A DNA stretch of 11,988 nucleotides from Actinomycetota bacterium (GTDB lineage: Bacteria; Actinomycetota; Actinomycetes; Propionibacteriales; Propionibacteriaceae), in the NCBI GenBank assembly GCA_016213595.1, contig JACRAA010000483.1, forward strand, positions 1 through 11,988. The letters are read 5' to 3'. Positions 11,033-11,988 of the stretch are shown piece after piece (within the stretch, counting starts at the first letter, position 1; each line of letters begins with the position of its first letter). The notes beneath the pieces are model-generated. The model did no database searches. It was not told the DNA's origin and was given only the letters and a program-made list of their open reading frames with translations. Position numbers and translations under genes: made by a program.

Positions 11033-11988
11033 CGTCACCCGCCGCGACGAAGTCGGTATCCGGCCCGAGCAGGAGAAGGGCGTTCGCCTGGGGAAGCTCG
11101 CTCACGAACTGCGGGACGTGGCCGGAGCCCACGGGCGAGACCACGAGGCCGGTGGCGTCATCGGTCACCAGACCGCGACGCAGCTCCAGCACGCCGGGCT
11201 TCGAGGTGATGCTTCGTTCGGCCTTCGCGACGTACGTCTCGGGCAGGACCGGATCGGCTCCCATGAGCCTCAGGATCGCCGGCCTGACGAACGCCTGGAA
11301 GGCGACGTAGGCGCTCACGGGATCCCCCGGGACCATGATGATGGGCACCTCGTCGTCACCCAGGACGCCGACCCCCTGCCAGCCCCCGGGTTCGAGCGCG
11401 ACGTCGGCGATGTCGTACGGACCGAGCTCCTGGACCGCCGTCCCGACGATCCCGTCCGGGCCGTCGCCGAGGCCGCCGCTGACCAGGATGAGGTCGGCGC
11501 GGATCTGCTGGTCAGTGAGGACCTGGCGCACTTCGTCGACGTGGTCGCGGACGATGCCGACGCGCCACACCTCGGCCCCCAGTGCCTTGGCCGCAGCAGC
11601 GAGCAGGTACGAGTCGGTGTCGTACTTCTCGCCGGCACGCAGTCTCCGTCCCGGTGCCGCGAGTTCGCTGCCGACCGAGACGACGACGACGCGCGGGCGA
11701 GGCCGCACCAGAACCTTGTCGATGCCACTGGCCGCGAGCACCGCCACGAGGGCCGGGTCGAGCACAGTCCCCTTCGTGACGAGCAGCTCGCCCTCGTCGA
11801 TGTCCGAGCCCTCGTCGCACACGTTCTGGCCGCGCAGCACGGGCGCGGACACGGTCACGGTCTCCGTGCCGCCGTCGGTGATCCCGGCGGCCACCACCGC
11901 GTCAGCGCCTGAAGGCACCCCGTCTCCCGCGCGGATCATCCGCGCAGTCATCGGCGGCAGCGGCTCGTCACCGCGCCACACCTGCCCG
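11004..11988 (-). CDS. glp: Gephyrin-like protein Glp (MoeA-type), 5' end outside window
   Basis: The visible 328 codons are the C-terminal part of a MoeA/gephyrin E-domain protein; the start lies beyond the right edge (frame stays open through 11988, reading GQVWRGDE). Seen are PSGADAVV (23-30, counting from the V/M at 11981), PRVVVVSVGSEL, EKYDTDSYLL, ADLILVSGG (162-170), VALEPGGWQGVG, PGDPVSAYVAFQAFVRPAI (218-236) and the C-terminal beta domain. MoeA inserts molybdate into molybdopterin; the actinobacterial Glp branch next to glpR acts with FtsZ in the divisome. Key MoeA motifs are altered: GADAVV is followed by AAG instead of xxE, the GGVSxGxxD loop is GGLGDGPDG, and PGNP is PGDP. This suggests weak or lost catalysis. 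It heads the glp-rimJ-glpR group and overlaps rimJ. Confidence 0.88.
   Translation of the reverse strand, partial: GQVWRGDEPLPPMTARMIRAGDGVPSGADAVVAAGITDGGTETVTVSAPVLRGQNVCDEGSDIDEGELLVTKGTVLDPALVAVLAASGIDKVLVRPRPRVVVVSVGSELAAPGRRLRAGEKYDTDSYLLAAAAKALGAEVWRVGIVRDHVDEVRQVLTDQQIRADLILVSGGLGDGPDGIVGTAVQELGPYDIADVALEPGGWQGVGVLGDDEVPIIMVPGDPVSAYVAFQAFVRPAILRLMGADPVLPETYVAKAERSITSKPGVLELRRGLVTDDATGLVVSPVGSGHVPQFVSELPQANALLLLGPDTDFVAAGDDVDLWLLDD

Noticed and set aside
11118..11912. Plus-strand open frame antisense to glp
   Set aside because: Compositional shadow of the glp coding strand.

Overview
The window is high-GC DNA with strongly GC-biased third codon positions, AGGAG-type ribosome sites, GTG starts and TAGGGT-type -10 boxes. 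The gene order glp (moeA-like), rimJ, glpR, then tRNA-Ala is typical of Actinomycetes; I cannot fix the genus (a Nocardioidaceae-like or related lineage is possible). It holds nine protein genes that look complete, one gene cut by the right edge (glp), one unassigned membrane protein with an uncertain start, and one tRNA. I see no transposase, phage gene or CRISPR array.

Layout. 1-1405: a single-pass membrane protein of unknown family (about 207-893), a perfect 10-bp dyad upstream of it, and a 512-bp gene-free stretch with two imperfect hairpins and a scattered AAAG motif. This part has weaker codon bias than the rest and looks accessory. 1406-2317: an IolE-like sugar isomerase/epimerase. 2354-3283 (-): polyphosphate kinase 2. 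3372-4253 (-): a protein that reads like the thioester domain (TED) of Gram-positive surface adhesins but has no cysteine and no signal peptide. 4254-4613: divergent control region with three 16-17 bp direct repeats. 4614-7097: a PepSY-like membrane-anchored protein, a DUF302 protein, a small His/Met-rich two-helix membrane protein and a DUF3105 membrane protein. 7128-9170 (-): a secreted FnIII + GH28 exo-polygalacturonase-type enzyme behind a LacI-type operator. 9360-9432 (-): tRNA-Ala(CGC). 9506-11988 (-): the glp-rimJ-glpR cell-division module.

How the parts relate. The right end is conserved chromosomal backbone: in Corynebacterium the gephyrin-like protein Glp and its membrane receptor GlpR work with FtsZ/SepF, and here Glp shows altered MoeA motifs, which fits a structural role. 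The pectinase looks like a substrate-controlled catabolic gene. The 4.6-7.1 kb group is made of families that recur near metal or redox stress functions, but that link is inference because no metal transporter or sensor lies in the window. The most unusual item is the cysteine-free, apparently cytosolic TED-like protein just upstream of ppk2.
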